NCBI GenBank assembly: GCA_025060105.1
Contig: JANXCS010000006.1
Span: 62,001 to 126,000, forward strand
Reading direction: 5' to 3'
Length of the DNA stretch: 64,000 bases
DNA from: Pseudothermotoga sp.
GTDB taxonomy: Bacteria > Thermotogota > Thermotogae > Thermotogales > DSM-5069
Shown: positions 16,582-24,706 of the stretch, piece by piece
How positions within the stretch are numbered: the first letter of the stretch is position 1
Layout: each line of letters begins with the position of its first letter
The notes under the pieces: generated by a model
The model's input: the letters and a program-made list of their open reading frames with translations, nothing else
The model's database searches: none
What the model was told of the DNA's origin: nothing
Made by a program: the position numbers and the translations under genes

Positions 16582-17718
16582 TCACCTTTGGGGAATAACC
16601 CTTCTCGCGCCGATGTATTTCTTGTCCAAATCCAATGAATAGTCAGGATCGTTGGGATCGAAGCTGTTTATGGCGACTCCCCTGCTACCCGAGTGAATGT
16701 ATTTCATGTTCCCAATGTAGATACCAACGTGGGAAGGACCAGGTTTATAAGTTTGGAAGAAGACCAGATCAGCCGGTTTGAGATCTCTTCGGTTCAACAC
16801 GGGTTCACCTTGTTCGAACTGCATGTCGGCATCACGTCTCAAAAAGTAACCTGCCATTTTGAAACAAAATTGAGTGAAGCCTGAGCAATCGAAACCGTAC
16901 GATGTTGTGCCTGCCCAAAGGTAAGGAAGACCCAGATGTTGCTTCGCAAGTTCAATGATGTATCCTGCATCTTTCCTTTCTGAGAAAACTTTATCTCGAT
17001 TCTCGTATATTCCCACATCACTGAAACGTACAAACAGCTCTCTTCCGTCTGGTAATTTCAAAGATAGCCAACCTTCCTTTTCTGATGAACAAGGTAACAC
17101 CGAACCTTGAACGAGCTTTTCATCGATCATGCTGGATTCATCTGGTGTTCGATACAGTTGTGCGAACCTCGAAACGATTAAGGCAAAAGGATTAGAGAGA
17201 TATTTTTTCAATTCTTCATCATCCATTGTCACAACGGCTGAACCATCTATCCAACCAATGTAAGAATCCTCCATCTGGGCTAAAAACCAACCGTTCATCT
17301 TCTTCAGCAACCTCAAAATATCCCCCATCCGAGCTTGCGTCACAGCATTCTTTTGAAGAGTTCTCCCAGGTGCGTCCATCAAATTCACAACGTTGACCTT
17401 CACGATCGCGAAAGTTTTTTCGCCCACAGACTCGTCAGGTAGGAGTTTCACCTCATCGTTGATAGTAACTTCGAGAATTTTTCCCAGTCTTTCGATCAGC
17501 TTTTCTTTCAAATCAGCTTCTGAAACTTCCCCAAAAATGGTGAACCTTCCATCCTCAATCTTCGCCTTGATATCGAACACAACTTCTCGTGGATCAATTT
17601 TGAGCTCTTTTCTGAACTGCTCTATCTCTCTATTTGCTCTTTCTAAAAGCTGCACCGTAGCACCACTCCCAAACAACAAGATTGAAGCCAACAAGCAACC
17701 AACGATAACCTTTTTCAT
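16582..17718 (-). CDS. Secreted NlpC/P60 cell-wall endopeptidase with SH3b domains
   Basis: A 378-aa exported cysteine peptidase of the type that cuts gamma-D-glutamyl-diamino-acid bonds in peptidoglycan stem peptides. A signal peptide covers about residues 1-21. A BON-like alpha/beta stretch lies at about 43-90, two SH3b-like units at about 105-165 and 178-240, and the NlpC/P60 domain at 250-378. The catalytic triad is visible: Cys278 in FDCSGF, His330 in SHVGIYIG and His342 in IHSG. The layout resembles Bacillus YkfC, whose gene also neighbours dpp genes. It lies between dppC and dppD in one operon and probably releases small diamino-acid peptides for the adjoining importer. Confidence 0.88.
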   Translation of the reverse strand: MKKVIVGCLLASILLFGSGATVQLLERANREIEQFRKELKIDPREVVFDIKAKIEDGRFTIFGEVSEADLKEKLIERLGKILEVTINDEVKLLPDESVGEKTFAIVKVNVVNLMDAPGRTLQKNAVTQARMGDILRLLKKMNGWFLAQMEDSYIGWIDGSAVVTMDDEELKKYLSNPFALIVSRFAQLYRTPDESSMIDEKLVQGSVLPCSSEKEGWLSLKLPDGRELFVRFSDVGIYENRDKVFSERKDAGYIIELAKQHLGLPYLWAGTTSYGFDCSGFTQFCFKMAGYFLRRDADMQFEQGEPVLNRRDLKPADLVFFQTYKPGPSHVGIYIGNMKYIHSGSRGVAINSFDPNDPDYSLDLDKKYIGARRVIPQR

Positions 17719-17733
17719 TTCAATCGCTTCCTT

Positions 17734-18615
17734 TCATTGTTTCAATCTCGGATCGAGCGCATCCCTTAAACCGTCACCGAGAAGATTGAAGGAAAATGTG
17801 GCAAGCATGAGTACGAGACCAGGCCACACCGCGTACCAGGGCTGAATTCTCAAATAAGCGCTCGCGGATCTTATCATGTTACCCCAACTCGGAGTCGGTG
17901 GCAATATTCCAAGCCCAAGGAACGAAAGACCAGCCTCAGCCAAGATCGAGCCTGGTATACCGAGCGACACTGAAACGATGATTGGTCCCATGCAGTTGGG
18001 AAGTATATGTTTCGTGATGATCCGAAAATCTGAAAGACCTTGTGCTTTCGCAGCTTCCACGAACTCTGTTTCCTTCAAGGAAATAACCTGGCTTCTGACT
18101 AACCTGGCTTTGCCCGCCCATCCTATCACAGACAGTGCGATGAACATGTTCGTCAAACCAGGACCTAGAGCGAACATCATACCTATATAAAAGAGCAATT
18201 CAGGAAAAGCGAACAACACGTCTGCGACTCTCATCATGAACATGTCTATGGCCCCACCGTAGTAACCTGCCAACGCCCCAACAATGATTCCAATCACTGT
18301 AGTTATGAACTGTGTAACGACGCCAACTAGCAGTGACACTCTAGCACCATAGATCAGCCTTGAAAGGATATCCCTGCCGTATTCGTCTGATCCAAGCAAG
18401 TAAACTCCGTTTTTGCATATTTTTGAGGAAGATCCCATGGGTTTCAAACGATTTTGAAGATCTATCTTGTTCGGATCTGCTGGCGCGAGGAGTGGCGCAA
18501 GAATGGCGATTATCGTGATGAAGATGACGAAGGCCAGACCAAACATCGCTGGTTTGTTTCTTCTCAACCTTTTGAAGGCATCCGTGTAAAGGTTTGTGGC
18601 CTTCTTCACACCCAC
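17734..18615 (-). CDS. Peptide ABC transporter permease (DppC type)
   Basis: A 293-aa inner-membrane permease. It has an N-terminal anchor helix at about 22-45, then LLGSDEYGRDILSRLIYGARVSLLVG, the family opening, and the EAA loop AAKAQGLSDFRIITKHILPN that docks on the ATPases. The end GDGLRDALDPRLKQ is characteristic of DppC/OppC. It starts 13 bases after the dppB stop and is followed after 15 bases by the NlpC/P60 gene. Confidence 0.93.
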   Translation of the reverse strand: MGVKKATNLYTDAFKRLRRNKPAMFGLAFVIFITIIAILAPLLAPADPNKIDLQNRLKPMGSSSKICKNGVYLLGSDEYGRDILSRLIYGARVSLLVGVVTQFITTVIGIIVGALAGYYGGAIDMFMMRVADVLFAFPELLFYIGMMFALGPGLTNMFIALSVIGWAGKARLVRSQVISLKETEFVEAAKAQGLSDFRIITKHILPNCMGPIIVSVSLGIPGSILAEAGLSFLGLGILPPTPSWGNMIRSASAYLRIQPWYAVWPGLVLMLATFSFNLLGDGLRDALDPRLKQ

Positions 18616-18628
18616 TTCGTGTAACCTC

Positions 18629-19549
18629 CTACTTGAGCCTTATTCTCGGGTTCAAAAAGGCATAGGATATATCGACGATCAGATTTCCCAAAATGTAGAT
18701 GATAGCCGTGAATACCACTGTGCCTTGAACCAATGGGAAGTCCCTTTCTGAAAGAGCCCAAACGGAGAGCCTACCTAGTCCTGGTATCGCGAAGACTGTC
18801 TCAGTCAAAATGGAACCGGTGAGAAGCCCGCTGAGCTGCATGCCGAGTATCGTCACAACTGGAATCATGGCATTCTTCAGTGCGTGAACGAAGATAACCC
18901 TTCTTTCCGCAAGTCCTTTAGCACGCGCAGTTCTTATGTAATCCTGTCTTATCACATCCAAAAGAGCACTACGTGTGTAACGAGCGATCGAAGCGGCGAA
19001 CCTTGTGCCCAAGACGATCGCCGGGAGGATCATGTGTTTGAAACTGTAATAACCAGATATGGGGAACCAGCCAAGCTTCAAACCAAAGATCAATTGTGCG
19101 ATCACAGCAACCCAAAAGACTGGGGCACTGATCCCAGCGAGTGCCAAGATCATCATGGAATGATCCAGAAGCGAATATTGTTTAACGGCAGAAATTATAC
19201 CCACAGAAACTCCCAGCACTATCGCCACAAGATAAGAACTCAGTGCAAGTTTCAAAGTCGTGGGAAAGGTATCGGCGATCATCTTGGACACAGGTAAGTT
19301 AGTCTTGAAGGATCTTCCTAGATCTCCTCGAAGCAAGTTGAACAGAAATCTGATGTACTGAACCACAAGAGGATCGTTCAAACCGAGTTGCTCTCTAATT
19401 TGCTGAATCGTTTCTGGATCTGCGTACTTGCCGACCATTTCCAAGACAGGATCTCCAGGCACCACGTTCAAAAGAATAAAGGTTATCAACGTAACACCGA
19501 TTATGACTGGCACAGAGAAGATCAATCTTCGAACGATGTACTGAAGCAC
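18629..19549 (-). CDS. Peptide ABC transporter permease (DppB type)
   Basis: A 306-aa permease with six predicted helices. It opens with IVRRLIFSVPVIIGVTLITF and NVVPGDP and has the EAA loop IRTARAKGLAERRVIFVHAL followed by KNAMIPVVTILG. It ends in DISYAFLNPRIRLK, all typical of DppB. The start is GTG 19549, preceded by GGAGGAG. A hairpin lies between it and the binding-protein gene upstream. Confidence 0.93.
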   Translation of the reverse strand: MLQYIVRRLIFSVPVIIGVTLITFILLNVVPGDPVLEMVGKYADPETIQQIREQLGLNDPLVVQYIRFLFNLLRGDLGRSFKTNLPVSKMIADTFPTTLKLALSSYLVAIVLGVSVGIISAVKQYSLLDHSMMILALAGISAPVFWVAVIAQLIFGLKLGWFPISGYYSFKHMILPAIVLGTRFAASIARYTRSALLDVIRQDYIRTARAKGLAERRVIFVHALKNAMIPVVTILGMQLSGLLTGSILTETVFAIPGLGRLSVWALSERDFPLVQGTVVFTAIIYILGNLIVDISYAFLNPRIRLK

Positions 19550-19568
19550 AATTTTACTCCTCCAAAGA

Positions 19569-19588
19569 GGGCGGGCAAGTGCCCGCCC
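19569..19588 (-). terminator. Intercistronic hairpin between dppA and dppB
   Basis: GGGCGGGCA pairs with TGCCCGCCC around two central bases (a perfect nine-base inverted repeat). On the - strand it is followed by TCTTTGGAGGAG, so the ribosome site of dppB abuts it. It probably protects or partly terminates the dppA message. Confidence 0.75.
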
Positions 19589-19594
19589 AAAGTT

Positions 19595-21148
19595 TCACTC
19601 TTTGTAAGCGTACAGATAAACTGTTATCCCTGTTGGATGAGCGATGATGCCTTGAACGTTTTTCTGCGTCGCTAATAAATACTTCAGATGGAACAGTGGT
19701 ATGATGGCAACATCTTCTCTGATGATCTTGTGCTCTATCTCTCTGTACATCTGCGCTCTTTTTTCCGGGTTAACCTCGACGCGGGCTTTTTTGATCATCT
19801 CCTGTACCTCTTTGTTGTTGTAACCTGAAGACATTTGATTGCCTTCGCCGAAGAACACACCGATATAGTTGTCTGGATCTGGTATATCGGCCCACCAGTT
19901 GCCATAGTTTGCGGGGATCTTTCCTTCAGATCTCGCTTGACGGAATGCGGCCCTTTCGATCGGTATGATTTCCAGATCTATACCCACTTCTTTCGCCATC
20001 GCTTGTATGATGATGTTGGGTTGCGATAGAGTATCCCCGCCCCATTGCCAAGCTGTGACTTTACCTATGTTTCCAAGTTGTGCGACCAATTTTTTCGCTT
20101 CCTCAGGATTGTAATCGTAGGCTGGACCTTTTCCGAGCGGGTAAGAGCCGGGTATACCGGGTGTGACGAAGCTCGTCGCCACGGTCGCCCTTGGACCGAA
20201 CACCGCTTCAGCGAGTTCCTTCTTGTTGATGGCCAGAGCCATTGCTTTTCTCAAGATCGGATTGGACCATTTCGGATCGCTCATGTTCATGATGAAGTAA
20301 TAAGTGTTGAGGGCTTCTTTCTCTATGATGTTGTATTTACCGGATTTCTTCAGTCTGTCGTATTCTAACACAGGTATCGTGACTACATCCAAAGTTCCGG
20401 CCTCGAACTCCATCAAAGCGGTGGCTGAATCTGGTATGATCCTGTAGACCACACCATCGAGGTAAGGTAGATCTTTTTCAAAGTAATGTGGGTTTCTTTC
20501 GAAGACGATTTCAGTGTTCGGTACATGCCTTTTCAATTTGAACGGACCCGTTCCGATTGGATTCAGTTTCCAATTATCACCAGCGGCTTTCACGAGTTTT
20601 TCTGAATAGATTGAAGCACCAGGAACAGCTAAATGATAGATGAACGGTGCATAAGCTTCTTTCAACACAATTTGGAATCTGTAATCGTCGATTTTCTTGA
20701 AACCTTCCAAGGTTGCTGTTTCGCCTTTCATGAACTTGTCGGCACCAAGGATAGGTTCGAACAACCACTTGCTCGCTCCTCTACCTTTCGGGCTGAGCAT
20801 TCTCTCGATGGTGAACCGCACATCGTCACTCGTGAGTTCTGTCTTGCCATCGTGGAACTTGATACCTTTCTTCAGCTCGAAAGTGTAAACTTTGCCATCT
20901 CCTGAAATCTCCGGCATCTTCACCAGCAGTTCTGGCTCAAGCTCCAGCGTTTCCCCCTTGTACCTCACCAGCGTGCTGAACAAAAGCCTAGCCATCGCGT
21001 ATGTCTGCAACGTCGTATCTTCTTGCGCATCGAAGGTCATCCTATCCGTGGTCCAATAGTCGTAAATTATACCGCCTCTCTTGGGTTTCTGTGCAAAGAA
21101 TGTTGCGGCGAACAATACGAGCAACACCACAAGTAAAACCTTCCTCAT
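19595..21148 (-). CDS. Peptide ABC transporter substrate-binding protein (SBP family 5)
   Basis: A 517-aa exported binding protein. The signal peptide is about residues 1-20 (MRKVLLVVLLVLFAATFFAQ), and the mature protein begins KPKRGGIIYDYW. Family-5 features include YTFELKKGIKFHDGKTELTS, then DDVRFTIERML, and FERNPHYFEKDLPYLDGVVY. The start ATG 21148 follows GGAGGGGGTG; the 14 extra upstream codons of the open frame have no ribosome site. Given the NlpC/P60 peptidase and diaminopimelate dehydrogenase in the same operon, murein-derived peptides are a good ligand guess, in the manner of MppA or DppA, but ordinary di- or oligopeptides remain possible. Confidence 0.9.
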   Translation of the reverse strand: MRKVLLVVLLVLFAATFFAQKPKRGGIIYDYWTTDRMTFDAQEDTTLQTYAMARLLFSTLVRYKGETLELEPELLVKMPEISGDGKVYTFELKKGIKFHDGKTELTSDDVRFTIERMLSPKGRGASKWLFEPILGADKFMKGETATLEGFKKIDDYRFQIVLKEAYAPFIYHLAVPGASIYSEKLVKAAGDNWKLNPIGTGPFKLKRHVPNTEIVFERNPHYFEKDLPYLDGVVYRIIPDSATALMEFEAGTLDVVTIPVLEYDRLKKSGKYNIIEKEALNTYYFIMNMSDPKWSNPILRKAMALAINKKELAEAVFGPRATVATSFVTPGIPGSYPLGKGPAYDYNPEEAKKLVAQLGNIGKVTAWQWGGDTLSQPNIIIQAMAKEVGIDLEIIPIERAAFRQARSEGKIPANYGNWWADIPDPDNYIGVFFGEGNQMSSGYNNKEVQEMIKKARVEVNPEKRAQMYREIEHKIIREDVAIIPLFHLKYLLATQKNVQGIIAHPTGITVYLYAYKE

Positions 21149-21186
21149 AACAACACACCCCCTCCAACCTGAATGAGGTTCATACT

Positions 21187-22095
21187 TCACAGAATCTTGC
21201 AGATCAACTCATCCTTCTCTCCAAACAACAGATCTATGAGCGGAACTTCCAACAGCGTGTAACAACCAGGTTCCTGTTTAATACTCGCTCTCGCTGCGGC
21301 GACCATCACCTGTGCCGTCGCCGCAGGGTTATTGACCCACATCAGATATTCCATTCTCTGATTACACGCCCCAGCCGAAGTTCCTTTTCTCTCTATTTTC
21401 ACAGAATGACCCATATCTATCAAGTCTTTCACACTCTCCACTTGGTTGATGTAAACCTCATCGTGACAGAAATACGGATCTTCAGCGATCTTTTTGGCTA
21501 CATCTGCAAAATCGTAGCCATCTTCCAACTCCACGTACACGAGCCTCATGTGTATACCCATACCTTTCGGACAAGTGATGGAAACAGCATCTCTAACACC
21601 TTTGATCCTCTTCACAGCCACCGTATGTCCCATACTCATCCCAGGACCGAAGTTGGTCCAGGTCATGCCCTGAGGTGCAATGATCTGCATGATCGCTCTG
21701 ACGAGCGAATCTGTCCCCGGATCCCATCCCGCACAGATGATGGCGACACTGTTACCCTCTTTAGCGATCTCGTTGAGGTGTTTCTTCAATCTCAACGCTC
21801 CTTCTGCCCCATGAATATCGTAAGCATCCACCGTATTTATTCCTCGACGTAGATAATCCGGAGCCACGTGGGGTACTGCACGACTATCTATCGCTAGGAT
21901 CGCAACGTCCGGTCTCTCCAGTTGCTCAATATTGCTTACCACAGGTAGATCCGTGATCTGACTCACAATCTGCGGTATTCTATCTGGAAGCTCTACGATT
22001 CCGACGATCTCCATATCCTGAGAACCTCTCAACGCTTGTAAAACTTGTTTTCCAACGTTCCCCATTCCAACGACGGCTACCTTGATCTTGCCCAT
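21187..22095 (-). CDS. ddh: meso-Diaminopimelate D-dehydrogenase
   Basis: Ddh interconverts meso-2,6-diaminopimelate and L-2-amino-6-oxopimelate (tetrahydrodipicolinate) plus ammonia with NADP(H). The 302-aa protein has the Rossmann motif VAVVGMGNVGKQVLQALRGS and family stretches ICAGWDPGTDSLVRAI, NFGPGMSMGHTVAVKRIKGV and GTSAGACNQRMEYLMWVNNP. ATG 22095 follows GAGGGAG; the frame extends 24 codons upstream into the promoter region and that part is not Ddh-like. It is the first gene of an operon with a peptide importer and a peptidoglycan endopeptidase, which points to catabolic or salvage use of imported diaminopimelate rather than lysine synthesis alone. Confidence 0.9.
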   Translation of the reverse strand: MGKIKVAVVGMGNVGKQVLQALRGSQDMEIVGIVELPDRIPQIVSQITDLPVVSNIEQLERPDVAILAIDSRAVPHVAPDYLRRGINTVDAYDIHGAEGALRLKKHLNEIAKEGNSVAIICAGWDPGTDSLVRAIMQIIAPQGMTWTNFGPGMSMGHTVAVKRIKGVRDAVSITCPKGMGIHMRLVYVELEDGYDFADVAKKIAEDPYFCHDEVYINQVESVKDLIDMGHSVKIERKGTSAGACNQRMEYLMWVNNPAATAQVMVAAARASIKQEPGCYTLLEVPLIDLLFGEKDELICKIL

Positions 22096-22135
22096 CTTCT
22101 CCCTCACTTTCTTTGCAAAATCCCGACATCCCCAC

Positions 22136-22172
22136 GTAACATAGGTTACCACACAGTAATACATCAAGTCAA
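22136..22172 (-). promoter_or_regulatory. Candidate promoter and operator of the ddh-dpp-nlpC operon
   Basis: On the - strand TTGACT (22172-22167) is followed after 18 bases by TAACCT (22148-22143), giving a leader of about 40 bases to the ddh start codon. The dyad GTAAC-N4-GTTAC (22136-22149) overlaps the -10 box and probable start site, a natural place for a repressor. The -10 match is only fair. Confidence 0.4.
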
Positions 22173-22351
22173 GAGAGCACTAGTTGTTAGATTGATCGTA
22201 CAAATTTTGCTCAAGTTTTAGAACGACTGTGAGAGGCTCACTGTTCGTTCTGTAAAAGATAGATGTGACGATTCGACTGCGGTGGAAGTGGTCTATAGAT
22301 TAGCTCTATGATAAGGCACATTCAGCGAGTTTTTACTCTCTTCTCACACAG
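22168..22351. other. Divergent intergenic region, no gene seen
   Basis: This stretch separates the divergent ddh and sugar-transporter operons. I find no plausible coding frame, RNA gene or repeat apart from the promoter elements listed separately on either side. Confidence 0.6.
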
Positions 22352-22380
22352 TTGACAAAATTCGATCGGAATAGTAAAAT
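22352..22380 (+). promoter_or_regulatory. Strong sigma-A promoter of the sugar ABC operon
   Basis: TTGACA (22352-22357), a 17-base spacer and TAAAAT (22375-22380) form a near-consensus promoter. Transcription would begin near 22387, about 100 bases ahead of the binding-protein gene, leaving a leader that contains a hairpin. Confidence 0.75.
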
Positions 22381-22398
22381 GTTTTCGGAGATCAGGAG

Positions 22399-22436
22399 AG
22401 GCCATATCTCAAGTTCGAGGTATGGCCTTTCATTTT
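22399..22436 (+). terminator. Leader hairpin with U-rich tail (possible attenuator)
   Basis: AGGCCATATCTC (22399-22410) pairs with GAGGTATGGCCT (22417-22428), 12 pairs with one G-U, around AAGTTC, then TTTCATTTTT. It lies about 12 bases after the predicted transcription start and before the coding region. It could be an attenuator, a 5' stabiliser, or the end of a very short transcript. I see no clear competing antiterminator. Confidence 0.65.
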
Positions 22437-22486
22437 TAAGATTTCCTTAAAGAAGATCGATACCATAGTGTGGGGAGGTGTGTGGT

Positions 22487-23785
22487 GTGAGGAAGCTGTT
22501 TGTTTTGTTTCTAGTGCTCTTGACGGTTTTTGCTCTAGCGAAGGTTAAGATTCAGTTCTGGCACGCGATGGGTGGTTGGCGTATCGAGGTCATTCAGAAC
22601 ATGGTGAACGAATTCATGAAACTGAATCCGGACATCGAAGTGGAGGTACAATACGTCGGCAGCTACGAGGAGATCTTGGCGAAGACTGTGGCTGCTGTCA
22701 AAGCAGGAACGCCACCTCATGTGGTTCAGTTGAACGAGATCAGCACACAGAAGATGATCGACAGCGGTGTGATCGTACCAGTGCAAGATTTCATAGACAA
22801 AGATCCTACCTTCGACGTTGGTTTGTTCTTACCACAGGTTTTGAACTATTACCGTGTCGGTGGAAAACTCTATTCGATGCCTTGGAATACCTCCACACCG
22901 TTGCTTTATTACAACAAGACACTGTTCAAAGAAGTTGGGCTTGATCCGAACGATCCACCCACCACGTTCAGTGAACTGATCGAAGCATGCAGAAAGCTTG
23001 TGAAGAAGGATGAAAAGGGTAATATAGTCAGAACAGGAATCACTTGGCCTCTGTACTCTTGGTTCTTCGAACAATACATGGCTTTACAGAATCAACCTCT
23101 CGTGGACAACAACAACGGGAGAACCGGAAAAGCCACTAAAGTTGTGTTCAACAACGATGCTGGTTTGCGGTTCTTTGAACTCTGGGATAAGCTCACTAAG
23201 GAAGGGCTCATGATCAATACGAAGCGAGCGGATTGGACGGCTGCGAGACAGTTGTTCATATCACAAACTGTTGGTATGTTGATTTCCTCAACTTCTGATG
23301 TTGCGTTACTCATGAATGAATCTAAGAAACAAGGTTTTGAACTTGGAACTGCATTCTTACCATTGCCGGATGGTGTACAGCGTGGTGGAGTCATCATAGG
23401 TGGAGGTAGTTTATGGATCATCCAGCAGAAGAACAGATCGGAAGTTGAGGCAGCATGGAAACTCGTCAAGTACCTCGCAGAACCAGGACCACAGATAGTT
23501 TGGCACAAAGCCACAGGTTATTATCCCATCAGAGTCGATGCAATACACACTCTCCATGTACAAGGTTATTATGCTGAAAATCCTCATCATTTGACGGCCA
23601 TGCTCCAACTACTCACCGGTGTACAAAATTACAACACTCAAGGGGCGATCATAGGAGCATTCCCCGAGGTTCGTGATGCTATAGAATCTGCCGCTGAAAA
23701 GATGATCTCTGGAGCTATGACGCCTAAGCAAGCTTTGTCTGAAGCCGAGAGGAACGCAAACAAAGCGATTAAAGAATACTTCTGA
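22487..23785 (+). CDS. Sugar ABC transporter substrate-binding protein (SBP family 1, UgpB-like)
   Basis: A 432-aa exported binding protein of the family-1 type used for sugars, oligosaccharides or glycerol-3-phosphate. The signal peptide is about residues 1-18 (MRKLFVLFLVLLTVFALA), and the mature part starts KVKIQFWHAMGGWRIEVIQN. PWNTSTPLLYYNKTLFKEVG and the late GGGSLWIIQ are typical. I prefer GTG 22487, eight bases after GGGGAGG, over GTG 22478. Two CUT1 permease genes follow, but no ATPase gene is nearby, so a shared ATPase such as an MsmX type is presumably encoded elsewhere. The ligand is unknown. Confidence 0.9.
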   Translation: MRKLFVLFLVLLTVFALAKVKIQFWHAMGGWRIEVIQNMVNEFMKLNPDIEVEVQYVGSYEEILAKTVAAVKAGTPPHVVQLNEISTQKMIDSGVIVPVQDFIDKDPTFDVGLFLPQVLNYYRVGGKLYSMPWNTSTPLLYYNKTLFKEVGLDPNDPPTTFSELIEACRKLVKKDEKGNIVRTGITWPLYSWFFEQYMALQNQPLVDNNNGRTGKATKVVFNNDAGLRFFELWDKLTKEGLMINTKRADWTAARQLFISQTVGMLISSTSDVALLMNESKKQGFELGTAFLPLPDGVQRGGVIIGGGSLWIIQQKNRSEVEAAWKLVKYLAEPGPQIVWHKATGYYPIRVDAIHTLHVQGYYAENPHHLTAMLQLLTGVQNYNTQGAIIGAFPEVRDAIESAAEKMISGAMTPKQALSEAERNANKAIKEYF

Positions 23786-23789
23786 TCTC

Positions 23790-23808
23790 GGGCGGCCGCG
23801 TGCCGCCC
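23790..23808 (+). terminator. Intercistronic hairpin after the sugar-binding-protein gene
   Basis: GGGCGGC (23790-23796) pairs with GCCGCCC (23802-23808) and is followed directly by CTTTGGAGG, the ribosome site of the permease gene. Same design as at the other binding-protein genes. Confidence 0.72.
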
Positions 23809-23826
23809 CTTTGGAGGTTGTCAAAA

Positions 23827-24696
23827 ATGAGAAAAAAACTGCTACCTTACGTTCTGCTTCTACCCACTTTTCTGATAATCGTTCTTTTCATATACCTTCC
23901 CGCTTATGAATCATTCGTGAACAGCTTCATGAGGATCTCTGTCTTTGGTAACAGGAGGATGTTTGTCGGTTTTAGAAATTACACAACGTTGTTCCAAGAT
24001 CCAGATTATCTCGCCGCGATTCGCTTCACGGTGATTTACACTCTCGTCACTGTTGTGATATCTATATTTTTGTCTTTCTTCCTCGCGCTCCTTTTGGATC
24101 AGAAAGTACCTGGTTCAAAGATATATAGAACTTTAATTTTTGCACCCTATGCCGTTTCTTACGCCATAGCTGGTGCCTTGTGGGGATTCTTACTCAACCC
24201 TGTTGTTGGACATGTGAACTATCTCGCTAGAATTTTTTTCGGTGTGCAAGCCAACTGGTTGACTGCTAGGCCCTATGCGATCTACGCACTCATTTTTGCT
24301 TCTGTGTGGAAAACTCTACCATTCAATGTGATTTTTTATCTAGCCGCACTGCAGAATATACCCTCAGAGCTCATTGAAGCGAGCATCATAGATGGTGCGA
24401 ATGCTTGGCGCAGGATCTGGGATCTGATCTTTCCGCTGGTTTCACCCATAACTTTTTACCTAGTTATAATGAGTATCATATCTGCCACTTTTCAATCGTT
24501 CGCGATCATCGACGTTATGACTAAGGGAGGTCCAGGGGGCTACACGACGAATTTGATTTATAAGCTCTACATGGACGGTTTCAGATTCCAAAAAATGGGA
24601 TTGGCAGCGGCTCAGAATACGATACTCTTTGTAATGATGATCGTTGTGACCTTTGTTTACTTCAAATATGGTCAGCAGAGGGTACATTATCAATGA
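23827..24696 (+). CDS. Sugar ABC transporter permease (UgpA/MalF type)
   Basis: A 289-aa CUT1 permease with six predicted helices. N-terminal helix LLPYVLLLPTFLIIVLFIYL, the motif FVGFRNYTTLFQDP, and the EAA loop EASIIDGANAWRRIWDLIFP, then LVSPITFYL. ATG 23827 follows TTGGAGG; the frame extends nine codons upstream through the hairpin. Partner of the following permease. Confidence 0.92.
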   Translation: MRKKLLPYVLLLPTFLIIVLFIYLPAYESFVNSFMRISVFGNRRMFVGFRNYTTLFQDPDYLAAIRFTVIYTLVTVVISIFLSFFLALLLDQKVPGSKIYRTLIFAPYAVSYAIAGALWGFLLNPVVGHVNYLARIFFGVQANWLTARPYAIYALIFASVWKTLPFNVIFYLAALQNIPSELIEASIIDGANAWRRIWDLIFPLVSPITFYLVIMSIISATFQSFAIIDVMTKGGPGGYTTNLIYKLYMDGFRFQKMGLAAAQNTILFVMMIVVTFVYFKYGQQRVHYQ

Positions 24697-24706
24697 GGTG
24701 AGAAAA

